Part shown: positions 53,922 to 62,899 of the stretch, piece by piece
Numbering within the stretch: the stretch's first letter is position 1
How the letters are laid out: the number at the start of each line of letters is the position of its first letter
Assembly: GCA_963730305.1 (NCBI GenBank)
Contig: CAVSRB010000004.1
Span: 682,001 to 746,000 of the forward strand
Source of the DNA: CAMYMQ01 sp963730305
GTDB taxonomy: Bacteria; Pseudomonadota; Alphaproteobacteria; Bin65
Direction of reading: 5' to 3'
DNA: 64,000 nucleotides
Notes under the pieces: generated by a model
What the model was told of the DNA's origin: nothing
Seen by the model: the letters and a program-made list of their open reading frames with translations, nothing else
Databases searched by the model: none
Position numbers and translations under genes: made by a program

Positions 53922-56030
53922 GTGCTGGCGTCGGTCGCCCGCCGTTACGCGCCCGCCGCGGTCGCCGTCCTGATCGGCGGCGCCGCGGCCGGGCTCGACG
54001 CGGTGGCGCCGCCCGACCTGCACCGGGCGGCGGCGCTGTCGGCGCGGATCGACGACGTCCACGGCAAGCTGCTGCGCGCCTTCACCACCGCCGACGGCAT
54101 CTGGCGGCTGCCGGTGACGCCGAAGCAGGTGTCCCCGCTCTACCTCAAGATGCTGATGGCCTACGAGGATCGGCGCTTCCGCCGCCACGCCGGGGTCGAC
54201 CCCCGCGCCGTGGTCCGCGCCGCCTGGCAGTGGGCGTCGAACGGCCACGTCATCTCGGGCGGCTCGACCCTGACCATGCAGGTCGCCCGCCTGCTGGAGC
54301 CGCGGCCGCGGACGCTGTGGGCCAAGGGGATCGAGATGCTGCGCGCGCTCCAGCTCGAGGCGCACTACTCGAAGAAGCGCATCCTCTCCTTCTACCTGAC
54401 TTTGGCGCCGTTCGGCGGCAACCTCGAAGGCGTCCGAGCGGCGTCGCTGTCCTGGTTCGGCAAGGAGCCGCGCCACCTGACGCCCGGCGAGGCCGCGCTG
54501 CTGATCGCGCTGCCGCAGGCGCCCGAGGGCGTCCGTCCCGATCGTTTCCCCAAGCGGGCGCGGGCGGCGCGCGACAAGATCCTGCGCGCGATGGTCCGCC
54601 GCGGCGTGCTGACCGCGGAGCGTGCGCGTGAGGCGATGGCCGAGCCGATCCCGACCGCGCGCCGGCCGCTGCCCTTCTTCGCGCCCCACGTCGCCCGCGC
54701 ACTGCACGCCGACGCCGGCCACCGCCGGGTCATCCGCACCACGATCGACCGTTCATTGCAGCGTGCTCTGGCCAAGCTGGTCCGCGAGGAGACGCCCAAC
54801 ATCGGCGACCACACGTCGATCGCCGTGCTGGTCGCCGACAACAAGACCCGGGCGATCCGCGCCTATGTCGGCTCCGCCGACTTCTTCAGCACGGCGCGCG
54901 CCGGCCACGTCGACATGGTCACCGCCATCCGCTCGCCGGGCTCGACGCTCAAGCCGTTCATCTACGGCCTCGCCTTCGACCTGCGGCTCGCCCACCCGCT
55001 GACCATGATCACCGATCAGCCGACCCGCTTCAGCACCGGCTACCAGCCGGAGAATTTCGATCGGGTCTATTTCGGCCAGGTCACCGCGCGCTTCGCCCTG
55101 CAGAACTCGCTCAACGTGCCCGCCGTCAAGATGCTCGACGCGGTCGGCCCGGCCCGCTTCGCCGCGCACCTCAGGGCCGCCGGCACGCCGCTGCGCATGC
55201 CCGGCGACGCCAAGCCCGACCTGCCGATCGCGCTCGGCGGCGCCGGGTTCACCCTGCACGACCTGGTCACGCTCTATGCCGGGCTGGCCAACGGCGGGCG
55301 GGTCGCGCCGCTGCACCTGGTTGCCGGCCGGAAGGCGACGGGACCGGTGTTCCGCTTCGTCTCGCCGGCGGCGGCCTGGCAGCTCGCCCGCATCCTCGAA
55401 CAGGCGCCGCCGCCGACCGACTACGTGCCCGCGCGCAACGCCCGCGGCGGCCGGGCGATCGCCTACAAGACCGGCACCTCCTACGGCTTCCGCGACGCCT
55501 GGGCGATCGGCTACGACGACCGCCACACGATCGGCGTCTGGGTCGGCCGACCCGACGGCACGCCGCGGCCCGGCCACTATGGCCGCAACACCGCCGCGCC
55601 GATCCTGTTCCGAGTCTTCGACCTGCTGCCCGGCAGCAATTCCGGCGCGCGCGCGGCGATGCCGGTCAAGCCGGACGGCGTGCTCACCGTCGCCAGCACC
55701 CGCGACCTGCCGGCCAACCTGCAACGCCTGGGCGGTGTGACGCCGGTCAAGGTCCGCATCACCGCGGCCGAGATCAAGCCGCTGGCGGTGACCTTCCCGC
55801 CCGCCGACGCGCTGGTCGAGATGGAGCCCGACGCCAAGGGCAAGCCCTACCTGCCGCTGGCCGCCCGGGGCGGCAGGAAGCCGCTGCGCTGGCTGGTCAA
55901 CGGCCGCCCGATCGGCGCCTCACCGCACAGCCGCCAGGCGGTCTGGCATCCCGACGGCGAGGGTTTCGTGCGGGTGACGGTGATCGACGCGACCGGCAAG
56001 ACCGCGAGTGTCGTGGCCCGGGTGCGGTAG
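53922..56030 (+). CDS. pbpC: Penicillin-binding protein 1C
   Basis: 702 residues. The N-terminus has a hydrophobic anchor (AVAVLIGGAAAGLDA). The glycosyltransferase domain shows YEDRRFRRHAGVDPRAVVRA (catalytic Glu) and GGSTLTMQVARLLEP. The transpeptidase domain has SxxK as STLK (Ser341), SxN in NSLN and KTG in KTGTSYGFRDAWAIGY. A C-terminal beta domain (BiPBP_C type) follows. It polymerises and cross-links peptidoglycan, and with the macroglobulin it is thought to repair the wall after protease attack. The start is GTG 53922, with GAGGGG upstream. Confidence 0.95.
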   Translation: MLASVARRYAPAAVAVLIGGAAAGLDAVAPPDLHRAAALSARIDDVHGKLLRAFTTADGIWRLPVTPKQVSPLYLKMLMAYEDRRFRRHAGVDPRAVVRAAWQWASNGHVISGGSTLTMQVARLLEPRPRTLWAKGIEMLRALQLEAHYSKKRILSFYLTLAPFGGNLEGVRAASLSWFGKEPRHLTPGEAALLIALPQAPEGVRPDRFPKRARAARDKILRAMVRRGVLTAERAREAMAEPIPTARRPLPFFAPHVARALHADAGHRRVIRTTIDRSLQRALAKLVREETPNIGDHTSIAVLVADNKTRAIRAYVGSADFFSTARAGHVDMVTAIRSPGSTLKPFIYGLAFDLRLAHPLTMITDQPTRFSTGYQPENFDRVYFGQVTARFALQNSLNVPAVKMLDAVGPARFAAHLRAAGTPLRMPGDAKPDLPIALGGAGFTLHDLVTLYAGLANGGRVAPLHLVAGRKATGPVFRFVSPAAAWQLARILEQAPPPTDYVPARNARGGRAIAYKTGTSYGFRDAWAIGYDDRHTIGVWVGRPDGTPRPGHYGRNTAAPILFRVFDLLPGSNSGARAAMPVKPDGVLTVASTRDLPANLQRLGGVTPVKVRITAAEIKPLAVTFPPADALVEMEPDAKGKPYLPLAARGGRKPLRWLVNGRPIGASPHSRQAVWHPDGEGFVRVTVIDATGKTASVVARVR

Positions 56031-56372
56031 CCGTCCTTTCCGCGACCTGATCGGTGAAGGGTCGTGGGACCGCCGCGTGAGCGATCGGCGAAAGCTGAAA
56101 AGCGCGATTACGGTATGGCAATCTCGAGCGTATCGGTCCGGGCTCCGATCGGATCGTCTTCACCCGTGCGTCGGCCGAAGCGCCGATACCTAAATATATC
56201 TAAATCAATTACTCAAAATTTCCAAAATAAATTCGAATATTTGATTCTATATCTATTTGTAGTTATTTTAATTTAAATGAATTAAATAAGCCGATATCAT
56301 TGTAATTTCATAAATAGAACCCATATTTTTACTACGGCGGCAACATTGTCGCCCGCACGCGAAGGGTATCCC
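56031..56372. other. Gene-free stretch with an AT-rich core
   Basis: Bases 56188-56334 are about 20-25% GC in a genome near 70%. They include an inverted repeat TTTAATT / AATTAAA (56267-56286). The rest is ordinary. The composition could mark a strong promoter zone, a nucleoid-protein site or a scar of insertion. Confidence 0.6.
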
Positions 56373-56540
56373 ATGTCGTACAAGCAACTTTCAGCGAAAC
56401 AAGACGCCATTTCTTCCGCCCACGCCACGCCCGCCAACAGTAATTCCGGCGATCCGTCCAAGGATGGTCCGTTGGCCGGCAAGCCCGCCGCGCAGCCTGG
56501 TGAGGCGCCGGTGAAAGCCGCACCGTCTCCCCGATCGTAG
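56373..56540 (+). CDS. Small disordered protein
   Basis: 55 residues: MSYKQLSAKQDAISSAHATP, then a Gly/Pro/Ala/Lys-rich low-complexity remainder. GAAGGG lies upstream of ATG 56373. No family recognised. It directly follows the AT-rich stretch. Confidence 0.45.
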   Translation: MSYKQLSAKQDAISSAHATPANSNSGDPSKDGPLAGKPAAQPGEAPVKAAPSPRS

Positions 56541-56616
56541 CCGCCGGGACGAAGGGGCCGACCCCCCTCCGTCAGTCCCCAGTCTTGGCGCCGATGCGCC
56601 AGCGAAGAGAGCTCGG

Positions 56617-57004
56617 ATGACGACACGCACGACCAAGGCCGCGGTCACGTTCGGGAGGCCGTTCGTCGTGAGCGCCTACGATGAGCCGTTGCCTGCCGGC
56701 ACCTATGACGTTGAATTCGATGAGCAGCTCTTGGACGGCGTTTCGTTTCCCGTCTACCGGCGGGTCGTGGCGCTGCTTTCCCTGCCCGTTGCGCCCGAGC
56801 GTGCGAACCAACACCAAATACTGGCGATAGACCCGAACGAACTGGACGAAGCCCTGGCGCGCGATCGGGCAGCGGCCGGGCCACGTTGCGGCGCAGGCAG
56901 TCGAGGCGACGAGCCCGGAAGCGGCGTCCGATCCGCCTTCGGAAGCGGGCGACGATCGGTCCGCCGCTCGCGAGGATGACGCGTCTGTCATTGTCCGATG
57001 GTGA
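56617..57004 (+). CDS. Small unknown protein, probable frame break
   Basis: The N-terminal part (TVTF-like RPFVVSAYDEPLPAGTYDVE, then VYRRVVALLSLPV) reads as a small beta protein and ends LDEALARDRAAAG. Here the original frame turns arginine-rich to 56979. A +1 correction at 56875-56882 instead gives HVAAQAVEATSPEAASDPPS and an acidic tail to a TGA at 57002-57004, a more natural composition. Function unknown. It may belong to the small-gene run that follows. Confidence 0.5.
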
Positions 57005-57121
57005 TGGAGAGCGATTGGCGCGGTTCGGATCATGTGCGTCCGGTGGCGCGTTTGGCTCGGCGAAATCGGCGACACGGTTCCACGCGAGAAATTTTCGCCC
57101 TGACCGAAAGGACTTTGCTCA

Positions 57122-57301
57122 ATGCGTATTTCTCCTCCCATCGTGGTGTTGGCCATTACGGCCGCCATGGTCGCTGCCGCCGCGTGGATTGCGCCGGCTA
57201 CCCAGCGCTTCGCCCCAAACGTCAGCGACGTCCCCGACCGGCACCAGCTCGATGCCGTCGGCCACGGAATAGCTGCGCAAGCCTCCAACGCGTCACGATG
57301 A
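57122..57301 (+). CDS. 59-residue membrane-anchored small protein
   Basis: A 59-residue frame with one hydrophobic segment (IVVLAITAAMVAAAAWIAPA) and a short polar tail. Its TGA overlaps the next ATG (ATGA at 57298-57301). That overlap and the clear membrane segment support it as real. Confidence 0.55.
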   Translation: MRISPPIVVLAITAAMVAAAAWIAPATQRFAPNVSDVPDRHQLDAVGHGIAAQASNASR

Positions 57302-57453
57302 CCACCGCGAAAATCGATCCGGTCGAAACGACCTTTCACGGAGCGCAACGGAGAGCCGCGGCGCGGTGCGACCGCGCTGTCGAAAGGGCTTCCTGGCCGA
57401 CGCGCCGCCCCGGCGTGTCCGGAGAGCGGCCGACACCATGGCCGACACCATGA
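57298..57453 (+). CDS. 51-residue unknown protein
   Basis: Begins MTTAKIDPVETTFHGAQRRA. Basic, no membrane segment. It starts by ATGA overlap with the gene before and ends by ATGA overlap with the gene after; that chain is the main evidence. No family recognised. Confidence 0.45.
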   Translation: MTTAKIDPVETTFHGAQRRAAARCDRAVERASWPTRRPGVSGERPTPWPTP

Positions 57454-57761
57454 CTGGCGAGCCGGTGGATCTTGACGGCCGGCGCGGCATGGCCGCGCAG
57501 AAGGCCACGGAAATTCGCCGCCAGCACCTGCAGGCGTTCGAAGCCGACCAGGCGGCGCTGCGCCAACGCCAGGAAGAGCTGGAGAACCTCTTGCTTGCCG
57601 AACCGGCGGAGACATGGCCGGAGGCCGCCGCCAAAGCGAAATATCTCATTCAGCTGTTTGCCGAGACGGCGGCGGCCCAGGAGCCGCGACGCCAGGAACT
57701 CATTGCCAACGCGCTCGACGATTTGTCTCGATTGTGCGACCGCGAGAAGCCCACGCCATGA
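57450..57761 (+). CDS. Helical small protein
   Basis: 103 residues (or 107 from ATG 57438). It is strongly helical: RRGMAAQKATEIRRQHLQAF, DQAALRQRQEELENLLLAEP and AKAKYLIQLFAETAAAQEPR, ending NALDDLSRLCDREKPTP. A coiled-coil or small helical bundle is likely. The TGA overlaps the next ATG (ATGA at 57758-57761). Function unknown. Confidence 0.65.
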   Translation: MTGEPVDLDGRRGMAAQKATEIRRQHLQAFEADQAALRQRQEELENLLLAEPAETWPEAAAKAKYLIQLFAETAAAQEPRRQELIANALDDLSRLCDREKPTP

Positions 57762-57955
57762 CCGATTTTCCGAAGACCGATACGTCGTTCGACCAACCCA
57801 CCGCCGTCGTCCCGAAACGGCGCGCGTGCCTTCGGTGTCAAGCCGAGTTCCAGAGCCAATGGGCCGGCGAACGGATTTGCGGGCGCTGCAAGGGCTCCGC
57901 CGCGTGGCGGACGGGCACCCCGCTGCTGTCATCCTCGGGTGGCAAACAACGCTAG
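57758..57955 (+). CDS. Zinc-ribbon small protein
   Basis: 65 residues with two CxxC knuckles: ACLRCQAEFQSQW and GERICGRCKGS. They should hold one zinc ion. Such short alphaproteobacterial proteins are uncharacterised; DNA, RNA or protein contact is possible. It is the last of four translationally coupled small genes (57122-57955). Confidence 0.7.
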   Translation: MTDFPKTDTSFDQPTAVVPKRRACLRCQAEFQSQWAGERICGRCKGSAAWRTGTPLLSSSGGKQR

Positions 57956-58210
57956 TCGCACCCCGTGCCCGGTCGTCGCGGCGCGCGCGGGCGCAGACGG
58001 ACGAGAGCGGCTGACACGTCCAAGGACTGCGGGGCCTTCCTGGATGCCGCGTCCCGACCGGTGCGACAATCGCCCGCACCGGTTGTCGATGCAACCGGCG
58101 CTGCGCGTCCCCATCTGTAAGCGACGCCAAGACAGTCCGCGACCGCGACGGAGCCGTGCCATGTAACGGGCGGCATCACGCGGGGCGCAGAAGGACAGGG
58201 GAGAGGGATC

Positions 58211-58699
58211 ATGCGTGCACGTTCAGCCGTTTCCGCCGTTGTCGGCCTTTCGATGACGGCGCTGGCCACGCCGGCCTTCGCGGCCGGTCCCAACGCCGCC
58301 AGCGCGCCGGCGACCGCCTATACCACCAGCCAGGTCCAGCGGCTCGGCGCCGCCGCCTTCAAGCGCAAGCTGCGCGCGGCCAAGGGCGTGGGCCTGGTGC
58401 AGAAGCTCAAGGTCGCCGCGCTGGTCAACCGGTTCGCCGAGGACTTTTACTGGTTCCACAAGGGCAAGGGCGGCAAGACGCTGGCCCAGTTGCGCGCCCG
58501 CTTCGATACCATCCACGCCTATGTCGCCAAGCTCGTCGCGGCCGAGAACCCGGCCCTGTACGCGACCCTGATGCGCTCGCGCACGGCGTTGTGGCGCGCT
58601 TTCGCCGACCGCCGTCTCTACGCCGCTGGCTTCGGCCGCAACGTGATCCGGCGGATCGAGGGGCACGACGCCCAGCTCGCCGCCAACTGGCAGCGGTAG
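58211..58699 (+). CDS. Exported helical protein of unknown function
   Basis: 162 residues with a clear signal peptide (AVVGLSMTALATPAFAAG). The mature part is helical and basic (FKRKLRAAKGVGLVQKLKVA, YVAKLVAAENPALYATLMRS). No family recognised. It is convergent with the next gene. Confidence 0.65.
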   Translation: MRARSAVSAVVGLSMTALATPAFAAGPNAASAPATAYTTSQVQRLGAAAFKRKLRAAKGVGLVQKLKVAALVNRFAEDFYWFHKGKGGKTLAQLRARFDTIHAYVAKLVAAENPALYATLMRSRTALWRAFADRRLYAAGFGRNVIRRIEGHDAQLAANWQR

Positions 58700-58712
58700 C
58701 GCCCCGGCGCCG

Positions 58713-59423
58713 TCACTCCTTCGCCGCGTCGCGGCGACTGCGGCGGAAGCCCCGTTTGACCCCGCGCGTCGTCGCCCGGCCGGTCCGCCGCCAGACGTTG
58801 TCCTGCGGCCATAGCCTCGACAGGGCGTCACGATCCACCACCAGATGATCATAGGCCGGCCCCGCCTCGGCGCCCGTTCCCGCGCGCGCGGCGGTGCGGC
58901 CGCCGCTTCCCGACGGGTCGAGGGTCGCCGCGAGGTCGATGCCGGCGGACAGCCAGTGATCGGCGGTGATCGAGCGGCGCGTGTCGCCGCCGGGGGGCAC
59001 GCCGCGGATGTCGAGGCGGCCCTTGCGGGCGGCCTCCTCGACCAGCGCGGCGGCGGCGCGCAGCCGGGCATCCGGATCCTCGTCGGCATCCCGACCCGCG
59101 CCCCAGGCGGAGCGGTCGACGAGATAGCCGAGCGCTTCGGCGAGGCTGGCGTCGCGCGGGTCGCGCTCGATCGCGGTCGCCCGCTTCGGTCCCTCCTTCA
59201 GGAACCAGCGCTTGGCCAGCGGCCACAACAGCGGCGACAGCGCGACCAGGATGAAGACCGCGAGCAGGATCGTCTGGACCCTGGTGTAGAACAGGCCCGG
59301 TTCGCCCGCCTCGCTGCTGACGAGCAGCGCCGACAGCTTGGCGCGCAGGCCGAAGACACTGTCCGCGACCAGGAACAGGGTCCAGCACACCAGCCAGACC
59401 GCCCGCCACTTGACGCGCATCAT
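58713..59423 (-). CDS. Two-helix membrane protein with cytosolic domain
   Basis: 236 residues. Two hydrophobic helices (AVWLVCWTLFLVADSVFG and ILLAVFILVALSPLLWPLA) are followed by a cytosolic region with SLAEALGYLVDRSAWG and RLRAAAALVEEAARKGRLD. A basic C-terminus ends it. No family recognised. The two start methionines (59423, 59420) cannot be told apart. Confidence 0.6.
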   Translation of the reverse strand: MMRVKWRAVWLVCWTLFLVADSVFGLRAKLSALLVSSEAGEPGLFYTRVQTILLAVFILVALSPLLWPLAKRWFLKEGPKRATAIERDPRDASLAEALGYLVDRSAWGAGRDADEDPDARLRAAAALVEEAARKGRLDIRGVPPGGDTRRSITADHWLSAGIDLAATLDPSGSGGRTAARAGTGAEAGPAYDHLVVDRDALSRLWPQDNVWRRTGRATTRGVKRGFRRSRRDAAKE

Positions 59424-59509
59424 GCCTTGCGCCCGCTCGCTGCCAACCCGCCTTTCACCGGCGGACCATAGCAGGCGGCCGGCGGGACGCCAAAGCGCGG
59501 CGCGCCGGT

Positions 59510-60400
59510 CTATCCCGCCGCGGGCTGGGCCTCGCGGAACCGCACCATCCGGCCGCGTTCCTCGTCCCACAGGTTGAAGCGGAGCGCCCGCAGCGCGTCG
59601 CGGAACGACGCCCGCGGCACCGCGTGCAGGAACCCGATGCCGTCGTGGCATTCCTGGAGGCGATAGTTGGGGACCCGAGGATTCAGGTGGTGGACGTGGT
59701 GGAAGCCGATGTTGCCGGTGAACCATTGCAGCACCGCGGGCAGCCCCAGGTAGGTCGAGCCCTGCAGCGCGGCCGCGGTGTGGCCCCAGGCGTCGCCGCG
59801 CGCCCACAGCGTTGCTTCGCCGCGGTGCTGGACCGAGAACAGCCAGACGCCCAGCATTGCCGCCAGCGCCATGACCGGCAGCTGGACGGCGAGCACCCTC
59901 TGATAGCCGAACAGCAGGACCAGGCCCGCCAGCACGGCGACGATCGCCAGCGAAGTCAGGTGGACCAGCCGCCGCTCACGGCGCCACGTCTTGGGCATGT
60001 CGAAGGGCGTGCGGTAGAGCAGGATGAAGATGAACGGCGGCAACAGCACGTTGGCGACCAGCGGATGGCGCACCAGGCGGTGCCAGAACCGCTGCCAGGG
60101 CCCCAGCGCCTGATATTCCGCGACGGTCAGGCAGGACGAATAGATGTCCGCGCCGCTCTGGCGCCGGTCGAGGTCGTTCCAGATGCCATGATGGCCGGCA
60201 TGCTGGCGCCGCCACGACACGTAGGGCGTCAGGGTCAGCACGCTGCAAGCGAAGCCGACCGCGTCGTTGGCCCGGCGCGAGCGGAAGAAGGCGTGGTGGC
60301 CGCAGTCGTGCTGGATGATGAAGATGCGGACCAGGAAGCCGGCCGCCAGCGGGGCGAGCAGGATCGCCAGCCAGTAAGAGATTTCGGTCAGCGCGTACAT
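59510..60400 (-). CDS. Membrane fatty acid desaturase
   Basis: 296 residues from ATG 60400. All three histidine boxes of acyl-lipid desaturases are present: HDCGHHAFF, RRQHAGHH and FHHVHHLNPRVPNY. In the same frame, homologous-looking N-terminal sequence (APILRKSLSQIATSFGGFFA) continues upstream of the ATG to about 60637 with no ATG, GTG or TTG. The true start may be a CTG or be lost to a base error. The enzyme makes a double bond in a membrane fatty acid with O2 and di-iron. Confidence 0.9.
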   Translation of the reverse strand: MYALTEISYWLAILLAPLAAGFLVRIFIIQHDCGHHAFFRSRRANDAVGFACSVLTLTPYVSWRRQHAGHHGIWNDLDRRQSGADIYSSCLTVAEYQALGPWQRFWHRLVRHPLVANVLLPPFIFILLYRTPFDMPKTWRRERRLVHLTSLAIVAVLAGLVLLFGYQRVLAVQLPVMALAAMLGVWLFSVQHRGEATLWARGDAWGHTAAALQGSTYLGLPAVLQWFTGNIGFHHVHHLNPRVPNYRLQECHDGIGFLHAVPRASFRDALRALRFNLWDEERGRMVRFREAQPAAG

Positions 60401-60713
60401 CGCCGCGCAGGTTGCGAAGAAGCCACCGAAGGAGGTGGCGATCTGGGACAGGCTCTTGCGAAGGATCGGGGCCTGGAAACGCCCAACCGCCTGGCGGAGG
60501 CGTTCGTGGCCCGTCAGGGTCGCCCTGTCGGAATTCGGATTGTCGATGAAGGATTCTCCCAGTTCGGTCCCGGCGAGCGGCCGGAACCTCGACCCTTTAT
60601 ATGGGGGCGCAGCAGTCGAAACGCCAGGAGTATCCAGTCAGGCGCCCGTGTCGGCGATGGCCGAGTCGGCCGCGAAGCCACTTGCATGCCGCTCACGCGG
60701 CGTCACGCAGAGA
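60401..60713. other. 313-base stretch between desaturase and oxygenase genes
   Basis: No separate gene. The part from 60401 to about 60637 is an open extension of the desaturase frame. I see no terminator or promoter that I can support. Confidence 0.5.
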
Positions 60714-61790
60714 TTACTCCGCGGCGGCGGCCGGCGTATCGAGCGCGATCAACCGGTCGAGCGCGCGCCGCGCGGGGCGGCGGGCGAAGTCGTGCTTGAT
60801 GTCGACCAGCGGCATGTCCGGCGCGGCCTTCATGCACGCGTGCTGCGCCTCGAGGAATTCGACGTCCTCCTGGAAGGTGTCGGCCACCTCCTGGAACAGC
60901 GCCTCGGTCACCGCCGGGTTGTCCGGCTTGTGGCCGTTGGCGGCGCACCAGAAATAGTGGCAGCTGTCCGCGGTCTCGGGCGTGGCGCCGTGGTAGAGGC
61001 GGATGTTGAAGCCGCCCGGCTGGGTCCGGTCCTGCTCCGCGCCGCGGCCGACCTCCAACGAGCCGGTCCACTGCAGCACCGAGGCCGGCGCGACGTATTC
61101 GAAATCGGCCCACCGGTCGACCCGGACGTCGTCGCCCCAGCCGGCGCTGCGCGCGAAGGTCGGCGGCGGCACGCTGTTCAGGATCCAGCGCACGAAGTGG
61201 ACGCCGGTCTTGGTCCGCTCGACGTCGATGCGGGCGTTGACCTGGGCCATCACCGGGCCGCCGCCGATCGTCTTGGTGTGGACGTGCGGCACGTGGGTCA
61301 GGTCCATCAGGTTGTCGACCAGCAGCATGAAGTCGCAGTTGATGTGGAAGACGGCGTGCCGGTGCGGCCAGTTGTCGGGATCGTCGTTCCACGGGTAGTC
61401 GATGATCTGCGCTTCGTCGGCCCGCGCCGGGTCGCCCATCCAGATCCACACGAACTCCTGACGCTCGACCACCGGGAAACTGCGCACGCGGGCCTGGGGC
61501 GGGATCGTGTCCTGGCCGGGGATGCGCACGCATTGGCCCGCGCCGTCGAAGACCATGCCGTGGTAGCCGCATTGCAGTCCCTCGGGCACGACCTCGCCCA
61601 GGCGCAGGGGCGTTGCTCTGTGGCAGCAGCGGTCTTCGAGCGCGTGGACCGCGCCGTCGGCGTCGCGGAACAGCACGACCGGCTCGTCGAGCAGCGTGCG
61701 GGCGAAGGGCTTGCCGGCCTCGATCTCGTGGCCCCAGGCGGCCACGTACCAGGCGTTCAGCGGCCAGGTCCGTTCGGCATTGGCGGGCAT
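60714..61790 (-). CDS. Rieske aromatic oxygenase, VanA-type
   Basis: 358 residues. The Rieske cluster is CCHRATPLRLGE with CGYHGMVF (Cys-x-His and Cys-x-x-His). The mononuclear iron site is DNLMDLTHVPHVHTK with two histidines. This is the vanillate O-demethylase oxygenase subfamily, which removes methyl groups or oxidises aromatic ligands. The reductase partner (VanB) is not in the window. It is the second gene after a TRAP binding protein (10-base gap), suggesting the binding protein captures the same aromatic acid. Confidence 0.92.
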   Translation of the reverse strand: MPANAERTWPLNAWYVAAWGHEIEAGKPFARTLLDEPVVLFRDADGAVHALEDRCCHRATPLRLGEVVPEGLQCGYHGMVFDGAGQCVRIPGQDTIPPQARVRSFPVVERQEFVWIWMGDPARADEAQIIDYPWNDDPDNWPHRHAVFHINCDFMLLVDNLMDLTHVPHVHTKTIGGGPVMAQVNARIDVERTKTGVHFVRWILNSVPPPTFARSAGWGDDVRVDRWADFEYVAPASVLQWTGSLEVGRGAEQDRTQPGGFNIRLYHGATPETADSCHYFWCAANGHKPDNPAVTEALFQEVADTFQEDVEFLEAQHACMKAAPDMPLVDIKHDFARRPARRALDRLIALDTPAAAAE

Positions 61791-61800
61791 CGGCCGCTCC

Positions 61801-62853
61801 CTATTCGGGCTTGGCGGCGGCGGTCTTCGCCTGGGCGCGGAAATAGTCGTAGGCGGCCTTGCCGTCGATGCCGAGCGCATTGGCCCGCTTGATCCAGGCC
61901 AGGTGGATCGGCATCCAGGCCTTGCGCAGCGCCGCCCGAAGGGCGGGGGAAGCCATGCGCAGGTCCTTGCCGTCGGCCTTGAAGCGGGCCATCGCCTTGC
62001 GCTCGACGGCGTCCCAGTGGCGCGAGCCGCGCGCCAACTTCTCGCCCGATACGCTCATGACCGCCTTGCGGTCCGCCTTGGACAGGCTCGCCCAGGCCTT
62101 CGGCTGGACCATGACGGTGAAGTTCGGGGTGAACACGCCGCCGGGCACGATCGTGCAGGACTTGGCATATTGCGAGGCCTTGAAGGAATAGGCGTCGCTG
62201 ACCGAGAGGCCGGAATAGCCGTCGACGATGCCCTTTGAGACGATCGAATAGATCCGCGCGCCCGGTCCGGGGACCACGGACGCCTTCAGGCGGGCCATCG
62301 CCTCGGCGGAGAAGCCCGGCATCGACCACATCTTGAGCGAGCGCAGCGTCGCGACCGAATCAATAGGTCCCTTCAGGCCGCAGATCACGCCGGCGGAGCC
62401 GCTCACGAAGCCGAGCACGACGACGCCCGGAAGCGGGTGCTTGGCCTTGAAAAACTTGTTGTAGGTGCGCCACAGGGCGGTCGCCACCCCCGGGCCGGTG
62501 GTGAACATCAACGGCAACTGGCCGATCTGGATGAGCGGCGCCTTGGCGACCAGGAACGCGTTCATGGTGTACGCCGAATCGACGATCCCGGTCCGTACCG
62601 CGTCGTAGAGGCGCGGCGGCGGGGCGACCGAAGTCGCCAGGACCTTGATCGTCACCCGCCCGTCGGTGGCCTTCTTCACGTTCGCCGCCCACTCGGGGAT
62701 GATGACCCGGTTTATGACGTGCTTGGGCGTGCCTATGATGGAGAAGACGAGCTCACGGGCCTGCGCCGGCGTCGCGGTCATCGCGAGCGCCGGGGCCAGC
62801 AGGAGCGCCGGGTTCAGGGCCTTGATCGGACGTATGAATGCCTTGGAACGCAT
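61801..62853 (-). CDS. TRAP transporter substrate-binding protein, DctP type
   Basis: 350 residues. The signal peptide ends TATPAQA. The mature protein shows IIPEWAANVKKATDGRVTIK, SIVSKGIVDGYSGLSVSD and PNFTVMVQPKAWASLSKADR of the DctP family. GGAGG lies at good spacing before ATG 62853. DctQ and DctM membrane subunits are not adjacent, so it must share a transporter encoded elsewhere or act as a sensor. It is divergent from a MarR regulator. Confidence 0.9.
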   Translation of the reverse strand: MRSKAFIRPIKALNPALLLAPALAMTATPAQARELVFSIIGTPKHVINRVIIPEWAANVKKATDGRVTIKVLATSVAPPPRLYDAVRTGIVDSAYTMNAFLVAKAPLIQIGQLPLMFTTGPGVATALWRTYNKFFKAKHPLPGVVVLGFVSGSAGVICGLKGPIDSVATLRSLKMWSMPGFSAEAMARLKASVVPGPGARIYSIVSKGIVDGYSGLSVSDAYSFKASQYAKSCTIVPGGVFTPNFTVMVQPKAWASLSKADRKAVMSVSGEKLARGSRHWDAVERKAMARFKADGKDLRMASPALRAALRKAWMPIHLAWIKRANALGIDGKAAYDYFRAQAKTAAAKPE

Positions 62854-62899
62854 GAGGGTCCTCCATCGGCGGGCATGGCTACGAGACGGCCATCGTATT

